Positions 28,884-38,185 of a stretch of 64,000 bases of DNA are shown here, one piece after another. The notes below the pieces were generated by a model. That model was given only the letters and a program-made list of their open reading frames with translations, searched no databases and was not told where the DNA came from. The stretch lies in the NCBI GenBank assembly GCA_934219025.1, contig CAKQDG010000001.1, positions 20,889 to 84,888 on the forward strand, written 5' to 3'. Source of the DNA: an uncultured Prevotella sp. GTDB taxonomy: Bacteria; Bacteroidota; Bacteroidia; Bacteroidales; Bacteroidaceae. The translations under genes were made by a program, and so were the position numbers. Within the stretch, counting starts at the first letter, position 1. Each line of letters opens with the position of its first letter.

Positions 28884-29450
28884 ATGAAAACAGAAGACGA
28901 TATAAAGAAAGCCGTTGAAATAATGAAACAAGGCGGGGTCATACTCTACCCCACAGACACCGTTTGGGGCATAGGCTGTGATGCCACAAACGCACAGGCA
29001 GTGGAAAAAGTATACAAGATAAAACATCGCGACGATTCGAAAGCACTCATATGTCTGGTAGATTCTGATGCCAGAATGCAGAAATATGTGAGAAACGTGC
29101 CAGATGTGGCATGGGACATACTTGAGCTTGCAGAAAAGCCAACGACGGTGATACTCGACAACGCCGTAAACCTTGCACCAAACCTTATTGCCGAAGACGG
29201 CAGCATTGCAATGAGAATAACGAGAGAGGCTTTCTCAAAAGAACTGTGCTACAGATTTCAGAAACCGATAGTATCGACAAGTGCCAACATCAGCGGAGAA
29301 CCTGCTGCACAGAACTATTGCGACATATCACAGGAACTGCTTTCTGCCGTAGACTACGTGTGTTGGACACGCAGACAGGAGCACAAGCCGCACAAGCCAT
29401 CAAGCATAATAAAACTCTCGGAAAACGGAGAAGTAAAAATTATAAGATAA
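28884..29450 (+). CDS. tsaC: L-threonylcarbamoyladenylate synthase (TsaC/Sua5/YrdC)
   Basis: A 188-residue YrdC-domain enzyme that makes threonylcarbamoyl-AMP for t6A37 in ANN-decoding tRNAs. Visible are YPTDTVWGIGCDA near 19-31, the KIKHRDDSKALICLV region, and STSANISGEPA near 132-142. The single-domain length means the short TsaC form, without the Sua5 extension. It is first in a run of four genes on the same strand. Confidence 0.92.
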   Translation: MKTEDDIKKAVEIMKQGGVILYPTDTVWGIGCDATNAQAVEKVYKIKHRDDSKALICLVDSDARMQKYVRNVPDVAWDILELAEKPTTVILDNAVNLAPNLIAEDGSIAMRITREAFSKELCYRFQKPIVSTSANISGEPAAQNYCDISQELLSAVDYVCWTRRQEHKPHKPSSIIKLSENGEVKIIR

Positions 29451-29473
29451 GAACAAAGAACATATAAAGCTCC

Positions 29474-31270
29474 ATGCACGAAAAGAAAATAGGAACTATA
29501 CTTGACAACATTTTATCATGGCGCGAGAAGCACATAAGCGACAAGCAGTTCACACTGATTCTCAGTTTTGCCGTAGGCTTTCTTGCAGCCGTAGCCGCAA
29601 GTGTTCTCCACACGCTGATCAGACAGATACAGCATCTGCTCACCATGGGATTTGACATAGACCGCTTCAACTGGCTATACATGATATATCCTGTAGTGGG
29701 AATTTTCATCACCTCACTCTTCGTGAGATACATCGTAAGAGACAACATAAGTCACGGTATAACCAGAATCCTTTATGCCATAAGCAGCAAGAACAGCCGT
29801 TTGAAAATCCACAACTGCTGGAGCTCCGTGATAGCCTCTGCCATAACAATCGGATGCGGAGGAAGTGTAGGAGCCGAAGCACCTATCGTTCTTACGGGCT
29901 CTGCCATCGGCAGCAATCTGGGCAAACTGTTCAAGATGGACAAAAAAACGCTGATGCTGCTTGTAGGCTGTGGAGCGGCAGCCGCAATTGCCGGCATTTT
30001 CAAGGCGCCGATAGCCGGACTCGTGTTCACACTGGAAGTGCTGATGATAGACCTCACCATGGCTTCATTACTGCCGATATTAATTGCAAGCGTAACGGCA
30101 ACATGTTTCACATACTTATTCTCGTCAGGAGGAGCCCTGTTTGATTTCCATGTAGACGGAACATGGAACATGTCGCGCGTGCCGGCATATATTCTGCTGG
30201 GAATTACGGGCGGAATAATAAGCCTGTACTTTATGCGCACAATGACAGCATGCGAGGGAGTATTCGGAAAACTAAAGAAACACCCCTATGCAAAACTTGC
30301 ATTGGGAGGAATAATGCTGAGTATCCTGATTGCACTCTTTCCCGTGCTCTATGGAGAAGGATACCACAGCATCAATATCCTGCTGAACGGAAAGACTCAG
30401 GCAGACTGGGACCAAATACTAAACAATTCAATGTTCTACGGCCACAGCCAAATGCTCGTGCTGTATGTAGGGCTCGTGGTTCTGACAAAAGTCTTTGCCA
30501 CTTCGGCAACCAACGGAGGAGGAGGATGCGGAGGAACATTTGCACCGTCGCTGTTCATTGGAGCCTATGGCGGATTCCTCTTTGCACGACTGTGGAATAT
30601 ATACAAGATAGGCGTATATGTGCCCGAAAAGAATTTTGTGCTCCTGGGAATGGCTGCTGTCATGGCAGGCGTAATGCACGCTCCGCTTACCGGCATATTT
30701 CTGATAGCAGAAATCACCGGTGGCTATCAAATGATAATCCCATTAATGATTGTGAGCATCTGTGCATACCTGACAATAATTATATTTGAGCCACACAGCA
30801 TTTACGGTATGCGACTGGCAAGGGAAGGCAAACTGATAACCCACCACACAGACCGCGCTGTGCTTACGCTGATGAACATAGACAGCATAATTGACAAAAA
30901 CGTTACACATGTTCCCGAAGATATGGATTTAGGTACTCTTGTTCATGCAATAAGTCGCAGCCACAACAACATTCTACCGGTTCTTGACGAGGGCGGAAAA
31001 TTTCTTGGTGAAATTGACATGTCAAAACTTCGCCATATCATATTCCGCACAGAACTGTATCATCACTTCAAAGTTAGGCAACTCATGTCGCAACCGCAAT
31101 GCATACTTAGCGTGAACGACCCTATGGAAGAAGTTATGAAGCAGTTTGACTCAACGGATGCCGGAATGTTGCCGGTGCTTGACACTGACGAAAGGCTGAT
31201 TGGATACGTCAGCCGTTCTCACCTCTACTCCACCTACAGGAAAATGGTTGCCGACATGTCGGCAGAATAA
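29474..31270 (+). CDS. ClC family chloride channel/antiporter with CBS domains
   Basis: A 598-residue protein. The first 430 residues hold the ClC helices with GGSVGAEAP near 133-141 (the glutamate at the gate position is kept) and GGGCGGTFAPSLFIGA near 350-365. The C-terminal 150 residues hold two CBS domains (for example NNILPVLDEGGKFLG and AGMLPVLDTDERLIG), which sense adenine nucleotides in related proteins. It transports Cl- or another anion across the inner membrane. It begins 23 bases after tsaC. Confidence 0.93.
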   Translation: MHEKKIGTILDNILSWREKHISDKQFTLILSFAVGFLAAVAASVLHTLIRQIQHLLTMGFDIDRFNWLYMIYPVVGIFITSLFVRYIVRDNISHGITRILYAISSKNSRLKIHNCWSSVIASAITIGCGGSVGAEAPIVLTGSAIGSNLGKLFKMDKKTLMLLVGCGAAAAIAGIFKAPIAGLVFTLEVLMIDLTMASLLPILIASVTATCFTYLFSSGGALFDFHVDGTWNMSRVPAYILLGITGGIISLYFMRTMTACEGVFGKLKKHPYAKLALGGIMLSILIALFPVLYGEGYHSINILLNGKTQADWDQILNNSMFYGHSQMLVLYVGLVVLTKVFATSATNGGGGCGGTFAPSLFIGAYGGFLFARLWNIYKIGVYVPEKNFVLLGMAAVMAGVMHAPLTGIFLIAEITGGYQMIIPLMIVSICAYLTIIIFEPHSIYGMRLAREGKLITHHTDRAVLTLMNIDSIIDKNVTHVPEDMDLGTLVHAISRSHNNILPVLDEGGKFLGEIDMSKLRHIIFRTELYHHFKVRQLMSQPQCILSVNDPMEEVMKQFDSTDAGMLPVLDTDERLIGYVSRSHLYSTYRKMVADMSAE

Positions 31271-31313
31271 GAGAAAAACAGAAAAAAAATAATTGACAAT
31301 ACAGAAAAAGAAG

Positions 31314-31925
31314 ATGAAAATAAACAAATCTGAATTCACGATAAGCAGCGCAACACTTTCGCAATGCCCAAAAGACAACAAAGCGGAATACGCATTCATC
31401 GGACGAAGCAATGTGGGAAAGTCAAGTCTGATAAATATGCTGTGCAACCACAAAGGTTTGGCTAAGACATCGGCAACACCCGGAAAGACATTGCTTATAA
31501 ATCATTTTATCATCAACAACGAATGGTATCTGGTGGACTTGCCGGGATATGGATATGCCAAGCGCTCAAAATCTGTACAGCAGAAACTTGAACAAATGAT
31601 TTCCTCGTATATACTGCAAAGGGAACAGCTCGTTAATCTCTTTGTACTCATCGACATACGCCATGAACCGCAAAAGATTGACATGGAATTCATCGAGTGG
31701 TTAGGTCAAAGTCAAATTCCATTTGCCATAATCTTCACCAAGGCCGACAAAATCGGAAATGAGCAAAAAGCCCAAAAAACGGCAAAAGCCTATATGGAAA
31801 CACTGAAAGGCCAATGGGAAGAGTTGCCGCCATATTTCGTTACAAGCAGCGAAAAGAAAATCGGAAGAGACGAAATTCTGGACTACATAGAACAAATTAA
31901 CACAGATTTAGAGGGAAAAGATTAA
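31314..31925 (+). CDS. engB: Ribosome biogenesis GTPase EngB/YihA
   Basis: A 203-residue GTPase needed for 50S maturation. G1 GRSNVGKSS is at 30-38, G3 [11 protein letters not shown] follows, and G4 is TKADK. The ATG at 31314 is the natural start; an in-frame TTG at 31293 adds seven residues with no family match. It ends two bases before the ABC-F gene. Confidence 0.94.
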   Translation: MKINKSEFTISSATLSQCPKDNKAEYAFIGRSNVGKSSLINMLCNHKGLAKTSATPGKTLLINHFIINNEWYLVDLPGYGYAKRSKSVQQKLEQMISSYILQREQLVNLFVLIDIRHEPQKIDMEFIEWLGQSQIPFAIIFTKADKIGNEQKAQKTAKAYMETLKGQWEELPPYFVTSSEKKIGRDEILDYIEQINTDLEGKD

Positions 31926-31927
31926 CT

Positions 31928-33703
31928 ATGGCAAGCCAAAAACCATTTCTTGACGTACAGAATCTGACAAAAACATTTGGAGCACAAGTATTGTTCCAAA
32001 ACATATCATTCAGCGTAGCCGAAGGACAAAAGGTTGGACTGATAGCGAAAAACGGAACAGGAAAATCCACCCTGCTCTCAATATTGACAGGCAAAGAGAA
32101 TTATGATTCGGGGTCGGTAATATATGCAAATGGCATTAAGGTGGGCTATCTGGAACAATCTCCGAAATTTGACCCAAGCGAAAGTGTCATCGACGCATGT
32201 TTTAACCACCAGGGAGAAGAAAGCAAAATCCTGAAAGCAAAGCAAATCCTTACACAACTGAAGATAAACAACCTGAACCAACCGATGGGACAGCTAAGTG
32301 GCGGACAGCAAAAACGCGTTGCCCTGGCCAATATCCTGATAAACGAACCGGACATGCTTATCCTTGACGAGCCAACGAACCATCTCGACATAGACATGAC
32401 AGAATGGCTCGAAGGCTTTATCGGCAGAGGAAACAAAACCCTGCTGATGGTTACACACGACAGGTTTTTCCTTGACAGAGTATGCTCCGTAATTCTCGAA
32501 CTTGACGACAAAACTATATACAAGTACAGAGGAAACTACAGCTATTATCTTGAGAAACGTCAAGAGCGACTCGACAATATGAAAGCAGAAGTTCTAAGAG
32601 CCAACAACTTATACCGCAACGAACTGGAATGGATGAGAAGAATGCCGCAGGCACGCGGTCATAAAGCACGATACCGCGAGGAAGCATTCTATGAGTTGGA
32701 AAAGATAGCCAAAAAAAAGATAGAAGAAAGGCAACTGCGACTGAAGTCCAGAAACGTCTACATCGGAAGCAAAATCTTCGAATGTCAATATGTGTCAAAG
32801 GCGTGGGGAGACAATGTCATACTCAAAGACTTTTACTACAACTTTGCAAGATATGAAAAAATGGGAATCGTTGGCGACAACGGTGCTGGCAAATCCACTT
32901 TCATAAACCTTCTGCTGGGCAAGATACAACCCGATGAGGGACGTTTTGACATAGGCGAAACCGTGAAATTCGGATACTTCTCACAGGAAGGTCTGAAATT
33001 TGACGAACAGCAAAAGGTAATTGACGTGATAACCGATATCGCTGACTATATCGACATCGGCGGCGGCAAGCACCTCACAGCATCACAGTTTCTGCAATAT
33101 TTTCTGTTTACGCCAGAACAACAACACAATTACGTATACAAATTGAGCGGCGGAGAAAAAAGGAAACTATATCTATGCACCGTTCTGATGAGGAATCCCA
33201 ACTTTCTCGTTCTTGACGAGCCCACAAATGACCTCGATATCCAAACACTGCAAGTACTTGAAGAATATCTGATAGACTTCACAGGATGCGTCATCGTCGT
33301 CAGCCATGACCGCTACTTCATAGACAAGATTGTGGATCACCTTCTCGTATTCAAGGGAAATGGAGTAATCCAAGACTTTCCGGGAAACTATACGCAATAC
33401 AGGGAATGGAAAAGTCTTCAATCTGCAGAAGAAAAAAAGCAAACAAGTTCTGCAAAACCTAAAAGAGAAAAACCGCAGCAGGAAAAGCGGAAAATGACCT
33501 ATAACGAAAAAAGGCGCTTTGAACAGTTGGAGAAAGAAATAACGGAACTGGAAACAGAGCAGAAGGATATAGAAAACCAACTGTGCAGCGGAACTTTAAA
33601 CATCGAAGACTTAAACAAAAAAAGCAAAAGATTTGCGGAAATCAAAGCAATCGTAGAAGAGAAGACCATGGAATGGCTGGAACTATCAGAAATAAACCAA
33701 TAA
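31928..33703 (+). CDS. ABC-F family ATPase (Uup-like)
   Basis: A 591-residue soluble protein with two ABC domains and no membrane part. The first Walker A KNGTGKST is at 41-48 with signature LSGGQ; the second is GDNGAGKST with KLSGGEKRK. The arginine/lysine-rich linker (RRMPQARGHKARYREE) between them and the C-terminal coiled coil (about 525-590) fit Uup-type ABC-F proteins, which act on translating ribosomes or branched DNA. Resistance-type ABC-F function has no support here. Confidence 0.92.
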   Translation: MASQKPFLDVQNLTKTFGAQVLFQNISFSVAEGQKVGLIAKNGTGKSTLLSILTGKENYDSGSVIYANGIKVGYLEQSPKFDPSESVIDACFNHQGEESKILKAKQILTQLKINNLNQPMGQLSGGQQKRVALANILINEPDMLILDEPTNHLDIDMTEWLEGFIGRGNKTLLMVTHDRFFLDRVCSVILELDDKTIYKYRGNYSYYLEKRQERLDNMKAEVLRANNLYRNELEWMRRMPQARGHKARYREEAFYELEKIAKKKIEERQLRLKSRNVYIGSKIFECQYVSKAWGDNVILKDFYYNFARYEKMGIVGDNGAGKSTFINLLLGKIQPDEGRFDIGETVKFGYFSQEGLKFDEQQKVIDVITDIADYIDIGGGKHLTASQFLQYFLFTPEQQHNYVYKLSGGEKRKLYLCTVLMRNPNFLVLDEPTNDLDIQTLQVLEEYLIDFTGCVIVVSHDRYFIDKIVDHLLVFKGNGVIQDFPGNYTQYREWKSLQSAEEKKQTSSAKPKREKPQQEKRKMTYNEKRRFEQLEKEITELETEQKDIENQLCSGTLNIEDLNKKSKRFAEIKAIVEEKTMEWLELSEINQ

Positions 33704-33721
33704 AAACAATAAAAATAAGTT

Positions 33722-33758
33722 AAAAAGCGAAATGTTTAAATCAAGCATTTCGCTTTTT
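33722..33758 (+). terminator. Terminator after the ABC-F gene
   Basis: A perfect 13-base stem, aaaaagcgaaatg (33722-33734) with its complement (33746-33758), 11-base loop, and T-rich descending arm. The A/T-rich symmetry could work on both strands. A TAACTTTG -7 box for rho follows at 33772-33779, with only a weak TTTC at the -33 position. Confidence 0.8.
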
Positions 33759-33852
33759 ACAAATAAATGACTAACTTTGCATAGTTTTATAACACGAAAC
33801 TTTTTTAGTTTCCACTCGGAAACATACATTCAACAATTTACATATATTAATA

Positions 33853-35886
33853 ATGTATAGCAAAGACGAATTACTATCTAAAAATATCTCCGAATTAGAA
33901 GATATTGCAAAAAATATTGGAGTTCAACTAAATACTGCTGAACCACAAGAAGCTATAGTCTATGCAATTCTTGACAAACAAGCAGAAGTTGAGGGAAACA
34001 AAAATCCACTCGGGGCAAAAAGAAAACGCGTAAGAATAGCAAAGAAAGACACAGACAGAGTTTACACAGTAAAAGGAACTGACGGCGAAAACTTTGACTT
34101 GAAGAAAAGCAAACAGGGAGCAAACGAAACAAGTCTGTTTGCAAACGAACAGATAGACTCACCAGAAACTTCTGACGAAGGAACAGCAAAGGCAATAGAA
34201 AAAGAAACTGCACCTGCTCCAAAAAGAAGAGGACGCAAGCCCAAAGCACTGAAACTTGCAGAGGAAGCTGCAGCATTAGCTGCTGAAACTGCTGCTGAAA
34301 TTAAAAATATGGATACGACAAAAGCCGGAATGACTGACGAGACAGAACAGGAAGCACAAAATACGTATCCGGAAGTTTCCGATCAAACAAACACAGAAGA
34401 CATTACCACTGACGCAAAAGAAACGGCAGAGAACTATGATGCCCCAGAGGCTCAGTTTGCAAACGGCGAAACTGATACGACAGACGAAAGTCTTCAGCCA
34501 AGTCTAATCGCCCAGCTCCAGGCGAAAGTAAATGCACACAACGAAAAGGAAACAGAAGCCAAGGCAATAGAAAACAATACAGAAAACACTGTTTGGGAAG
34601 GGGATCCCGGCGACGGTACCGACTTCATAACCATCGTAGACCTGCCGATAGAAGACCAAGCAGTGATGCCAAACTATGATATGTTTGACAATCCTACCAC
34701 CCCACTACAGTCCAACGAAAACAATTTGTCGCCTTCTGTACAGCAGAATGCAAATACATACAACTTTGACAACATAATAACAGGAAACGGAGTGCTCGAA
34801 ATAATGCCCGACGGATATGGCTTTCTGCGCTCAAGCGACTATAACTACCTGTCATCGCCAGATGATATATACGTATCAAATGCCCAAGTGAAAAATTACG
34901 GGCTTAAAACAGGCGATGTCATAGAATGTCACGTTCGTCCGCCACACGACGGGGAGAAATATTTCCCACTGACCAATATTGACAAGATAAACGGAAGGGA
35001 ACCGTCTGAAGTGCGCGACAGAATTCCTTTCGAACACCTTACCCCACTCTTCCCTGACGAGAAATTCTCACTTTGTGGCGACAGAGCAACGACAAACCTC
35101 AGCACACGTATTGTAGATCTATTTTCTCCTATCGGAAAAGGACAACGTGCACTTATCGTTGCACAGCCAAAGACCGGAAAGACAGTGCTGATGAAGGATA
35201 TCGCCAATGCTATTGCTGCCAACCATCCAGAAGCTTACCTCATGATGCTACTGATAGACGAACGCCCTGAGGAAGTAACGGATATGGCACGAACAGTAAA
35301 TGCCGAAGTTATTGCATCAACATTTGACGAACCGGCAGAAAGACACGTAAAAATCGCAGGCATTGTGCTTGAAAAAGCAAAACGCATGGTTGAATGCGGA
35401 CACGACGTGGTTATCTTCCTTGACTCCATAACACGACTCGCTCGCGCCTACAACACAGTATCTCCAGCCAGCGGCAAGGTATTAACAGGTGGTGTGGATG
35501 CAAATGCATTGCAAAAACCGAAAAGATTCTTCGGAGCCGCACGTAACATCGAGGGAGGCGGTTCTCTAACAATTATTGCCACTGCACTTATCGATACCGG
35601 AAGCAAGATGGACGAAGTTATCTTCGAGGAATTCAAGGGAACAGGAAACATGGAACTTCAGCTTGACCGAAGCTTGAGCAACAAGCGAATATTCCCAGCT
35701 GTAAATCTGGTTGCATCAAGCACACGACGAGACGACTTGCTGCAAGACAAGACTACACTCGACAGGATGTGGATTCTGCGCAAATATATTGCCGACATGA
35801 ACCCTGTGGAAGCTATGAATACAATCCACGACAATATAGCAAGAACACACGACAACGACGAATTCCTTATGACAATGAACTCATAA
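33853..35886 (+). CDS. rho: Transcription termination factor Rho with large N-terminal insert
   Basis: A 677-residue Rho, against about 420 for E. coli. A short Rho-N-like helical domain (1-45) is followed by about 250 residues rich in Glu, Thr, Ala, Asn and Gln with a basic patch [11 protein letters not shown] near 122. The RNA-binding cold-shock domain then starts near 315 ([13 protein letters not shown]) and the ATPase follows with the P-loop PKTGKT at 439-444 and intact Q- and R-loop regions. Such disordered inserts occur in Bacteroidota Rho, where phase separation has been reported for the Bacteroides protein. The gene appears monocistronic and ends in a strong hairpin. Confidence 0.96.
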   Translation: MYSKDELLSKNISELEDIAKNIGVQLNTAEPQEAIVYAILDKQAEVEGNKNPLGAKRKRVRIAKKDTDRVYTVKGTDGENFDLKKSKQGANETSLFANEQIDSPETSDEGTAKAIEKETAPAPKRRGRKPKALKLAEEAAALAAETAAEIKNMDTTKAGMTDETEQEAQNTYPEVSDQTNTEDITTDAKETAENYDAPEAQFANGETDTTDESLQPSLIAQLQAKVNAHNEKETEAKAIENNTENTVWEGDPGDGTDFITIVDLPIEDQAVMPNYDMFDNPTTPLQSNENNLSPSVQQNANTYNFDNIITGNGVLEIMPDGYGFLRSSDYNYLSSPDDIYVSNAQVKNYGLKTGDVIECHVRPPHDGEKYFPLTNIDKINGREPSEVRDRIPFEHLTPLFPDEKFSLCGDRATTNLSTRIVDLFSPIGKGQRALIVAQPKTGKTVLMKDIANAIAANHPEAYLMMLLIDERPEEVTDMARTVNAEVIASTFDEPAERHVKIAGIVLEKAKRMVECGHDVVIFLDSITRLARAYNTVSPASGKVLTGGVDANALQKPKRFFGAARNIEGGGSLTIIATALIDTGSKMDEVIFEEFKGTGNMELQLDRSLSNKRIFPAVNLVASSTRRDDLLQDKTTLDRMWILRKYIADMNPVEAMNTIHDNIARTHDNDEFLMTMNS

Positions 35887-35889
35887 AGT

Positions 35890-35931
35890 AGCAATAAGCC
35901 CGGTGAAAATTCTTTCACCGGGCTTATTGCT
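35890..35931. terminator. 19-bp perfect hairpin between converging rho and the next operon
   Basis: Arms 35890-35908 and 35913-35931 pair perfectly with a four-base loop (attc). No T-run follows on either strand. Its position between converging transcripts suggests a bidirectional terminator or 3'-end stabiliser. Confidence 0.7.
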
Positions 35932-35957
35932 TAATACCCCAATTACATGGAAAGGTG

Positions 35958-36152
35958 TTACTTTATACCATCAACCTTTACTACTCCATCCAAATCCGTA
36001 TAAAGAAATATAGGCATTTGTAGCCATTCCGTAAAAGGCAACTCGCTGACAAGAGGGTAAACGCTAACAGCGGTGTCTCCCTTAATCTCTACAACATATC
36101 TGCCAAGCAATTTCCCGTCAAGAAACACCTGACCAGAAGAAACTCTCCTCAT
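35958..36152 (-). CDS. Small protein of unknown function (64 residues)
   Basis: An ATG-started frame 31 bases after the DUF4296 gene on the same strand. The sequence (DGKLLGRYVVEIKGDT, then YPLVSELPFTEWLQMPIFLYTD) alternates beta-strand-like segments and looks like a real small folded protein, with no signal peptide or membrane segment. I do not recognise the family. Position at the end of the ileS-lspA operon supports expression. Confidence 0.55.
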   Translation of the reverse strand: MRRVSSGQVFLDGKLLGRYVVEIKGDTAVSVYPLVSELPFTEWLQMPIFLYTDLDGVVKVDGIK

Positions 36153-36183
36153 ATCGTTTGTCTTTATGGTTATAAAAGAGTTG

Positions 36184-37059
36184 TTAATTTAAACTTTTTA
36201 TCCTCTTCTCGTCAGATACAATATTACTGTCTACCGGAACAAATTCTTTCTTACAGGCAGATGCTTTCCCAGCACCTATACCGAGATTCTCGTTTACATG
36301 ACACTTGACAAGACTGATATTTGACACGAACATCAATTTTAGAGTTGTAAAAGAAGAATGTTCCTGAGTTTGCAGACTAATAAAACCACGCACACTTTTT
36401 ATACCCACTCTCTCGTCATCAGCAACAATAATGTCATAATGGCTTGAACTTGAAATATGAACAAAGTGCGATGCTGTACTGTCGTTGTTGAAGCGAACAG
36501 CAAGCATAGCGACACCATCCTTATAACCATCTTGAAAAATAAACTGCGTGTCAAATGACAAGACAATTTTATCTCCTTTATGAAAAGTAGAATCCGCTAC
36601 AAAATGAAAAGACTCTACATTGTTCGGTACTATCGTCGCAAGGACAATGGAAGGAGATGCTTTCCAAATATTGGAAGTATCACCAGACAATGCATTCTCC
36701 CCAAATTTTGAAATATCACCAGCCGAAGCACCCAAAGACACAGCTTCATCGTCAAGGCGCTTTGACAAATCTTCATATATAGCGAGAAATCTGTCTGAAT
36801 GTCGCGTGTAATATACCAATGAGGAATCAAATTCAGCTTCGGTTATTCCGTATTTTTTGAAAACCGACTGTGTGTATAATCGTTTTTCAGAATCATCAGA
36901 ATCATTTTCCGAAACCATCCCCATAGCGATATGATAATCGAAAAGAATATTTTCCATCTCGTCCGGCTGCAAATATTTACTTGGCACTTGCGGCTTGCAC
37001 GAAAAGAAAAAAACTGCAGTAAAGAGCAGAATGAAAAATGAAGTATAAGCTCTTTTCAT
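36184..37059 (-). CDS. DUF4296 domain lipoprotein
   Basis: A 291-residue lipoprotein. The lipobox FFFSC gives an acylated C21. The DUF4296 domain follows (YLQPDEMENILFDYHIAMGMV, about 28-110), then a C-terminal region of unknown fold. DUF4296 is a Bacteroidota envelope family without a known function. It lies 30 bases after lspA, the enzyme that would process its own signal peptide. Confidence 0.85.
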   Translation of the reverse strand: MKRAYTSFFILLFTAVFFFSCKPQVPSKYLQPDEMENILFDYHIAMGMVSENDSDDSEKRLYTQSVFKKYGITEAEFDSSLVYYTRHSDRFLAIYEDLSKRLDDEAVSLGASAGDISKFGENALSGDTSNIWKASPSIVLATIVPNNVESFHFVADSTFHKGDKIVLSFDTQFIFQDGYKDGVAMLAVRFNNDSTASHFVHISSSSHYDIIVADDERVGIKSVRGFISLQTQEHSSFTTLKLMFVSNISLVKCHVNENLGIGAGKASACKKEFVPVDSNIVSDEKRIKSLN

Positions 37060-37089
37060 CTTAAAAACTGGAAATCTACAATGAATAGA

Positions 37090-37722
37090 CTATTTTTTTT
37101 CTAATGACAGCTGCGACAGTTCTTTTCGACAGAAAAGAATCAACATCACAAAACCGACACTAATACACGCATCTGCAAAATTAAACACGGGACTGAAGAA
37201 AATGAACTCATCTCCACCCCATACTGGTACCCACTCTGGCCATGTAGTTACAATCAATGGAAAATAAAACATATCCACTACCCTGCCGGTAAGGAATGTG
37301 GAATATCCTTGCCCGAAAGGAACAAAATATGACACATAGTAAGGCGACGAACCACTGAATACCAACCCATAGAACATACAGTCTATAAGGTTGCCGACAG
37401 CACCCGCAAACACAAGGCTCAAAACAAGCACATACAACAAACGCGCGTTGATTTTTATCTGCCTAAAGATATAATAACCCAACAGACAGATTAAAGCCAT
37501 ACGGAAGAGACTGAGCACAGGTTTGTTGATAAATGTCATACCATAAGCCATGCCGTTGTTTTCTATAAATTTTATATAAAACCAGTTGGCAATACGTATA
37601 TCACCTCCCAAAGGCATGGAAGTCTTTACCAGAATCTTTATTGTCTGGTCAATCAGCAAAACGACAAAAACAGTCAAACAGGCAATCAGCCCCTTCTTCT
37701 TCAATATATTTACCGAACTCAT
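37090..37722 (-). CDS. lspA: Lipoprotein signal peptidase
   Basis: A 210-residue signal peptidase II with four TM segments. Both catalytic aspartates are present: D150 in GRVVDMFYF and D184 in FNFADACISVG. It is about 40 residues longer than the E. coli enzyme because of an extended loop (about 120-148 and 158-175), common in Bacteroidota. It lies four bases after the DksA-like gene in the ileS operon. Confidence 0.93.
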   Translation of the reverse strand: MSSVNILKKKGLIACLTVFVVLLIDQTIKILVKTSMPLGGDIRIANWFYIKFIENNGMAYGMTFINKPVLSLFRMALICLLGYYIFRQIKINARLLYVLVLSLVFAGAVGNLIDCMFYGLVFSGSSPYYVSYFVPFGQGYSTFLTGRVVDMFYFPLIVTTWPEWVPVWGGDEFIFFSPVFNFADACISVGFVMLILFCRKELSQLSLEKK

Positions 37723-37726
37723 CTAA

Positions 37727-38110
37727 TCATTTCTTTCTTGCATTCTTCGACGCTACACTCAATGTTGCATGAGGAACGATACGAAGACGCTCTTTCGGTA
37801 TTAACTCACCCGTAATGCGGTCAATACCATATGTTTTATTTTCAATTCTTACCAATGCAGCTTCCAGACCTTGAATAAATTTCTGCTGTCGGCTTGCCAA
37901 CTGCATCATTTCTTCTTTCGACTGCGTGGAACTACCCTCTTCCAGAACTTTGTATGTAGGGGACGTATCATCCACATCATTTCCGTCAACGTTCATAAGA
38001 GAGCGCATCATCTGAGTATAATCACGACGTGCAAGGGCGAGTTTATTATTTATAATCTCTCTGAACTCTTCTAGCTCCTCGTCGCTGTAACGTGTTTTCT
38101 CTGTTGCCAT
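37727..38110 (-). CDS. TraR/DksA family protein lacking zinc-finger cysteines
   Basis: A 127-residue protein with a coiled-coil first half (EELEEFREIINNKLALARRDY) and the DksA-type C-terminal block YGIDRITGELIPKERLRIVPHAT near 93-115. The usual YGxCxxxG cysteine is replaced by Asp, and the whole protein has no cysteine, so no zinc can be bound there. Related proteins bind the RNA polymerase secondary channel. Its place between ileS and lspA is a familiar Bacteroidota arrangement. Confidence 0.88.
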   Translation of the reverse strand: MATEKTRYSDEELEEFREIINNKLALARRDYTQMMRSLMNVDGNDVDDTSPTYKVLEEGSSTQSKEEMMQLASRQQKFIQGLEAALVRIENKTYGIDRITGELIPKERLRIVPHATLSVASKNARKK

Positions 38111-38185
38111 AATAGTTAGATTTTAAAGAATTTCATTTATTCAAAAAGTGACCACAGCGCAAAGCCATGGCCACAATTATAATTA

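Noticed and set aside
31928..33703. Antibiotic-resistance ABC-F protein
   Set aside because: The C-terminal coiled coil and general sequence fit the housekeeping Uup-like branch; no resistance-type interdomain linker can be recognised.
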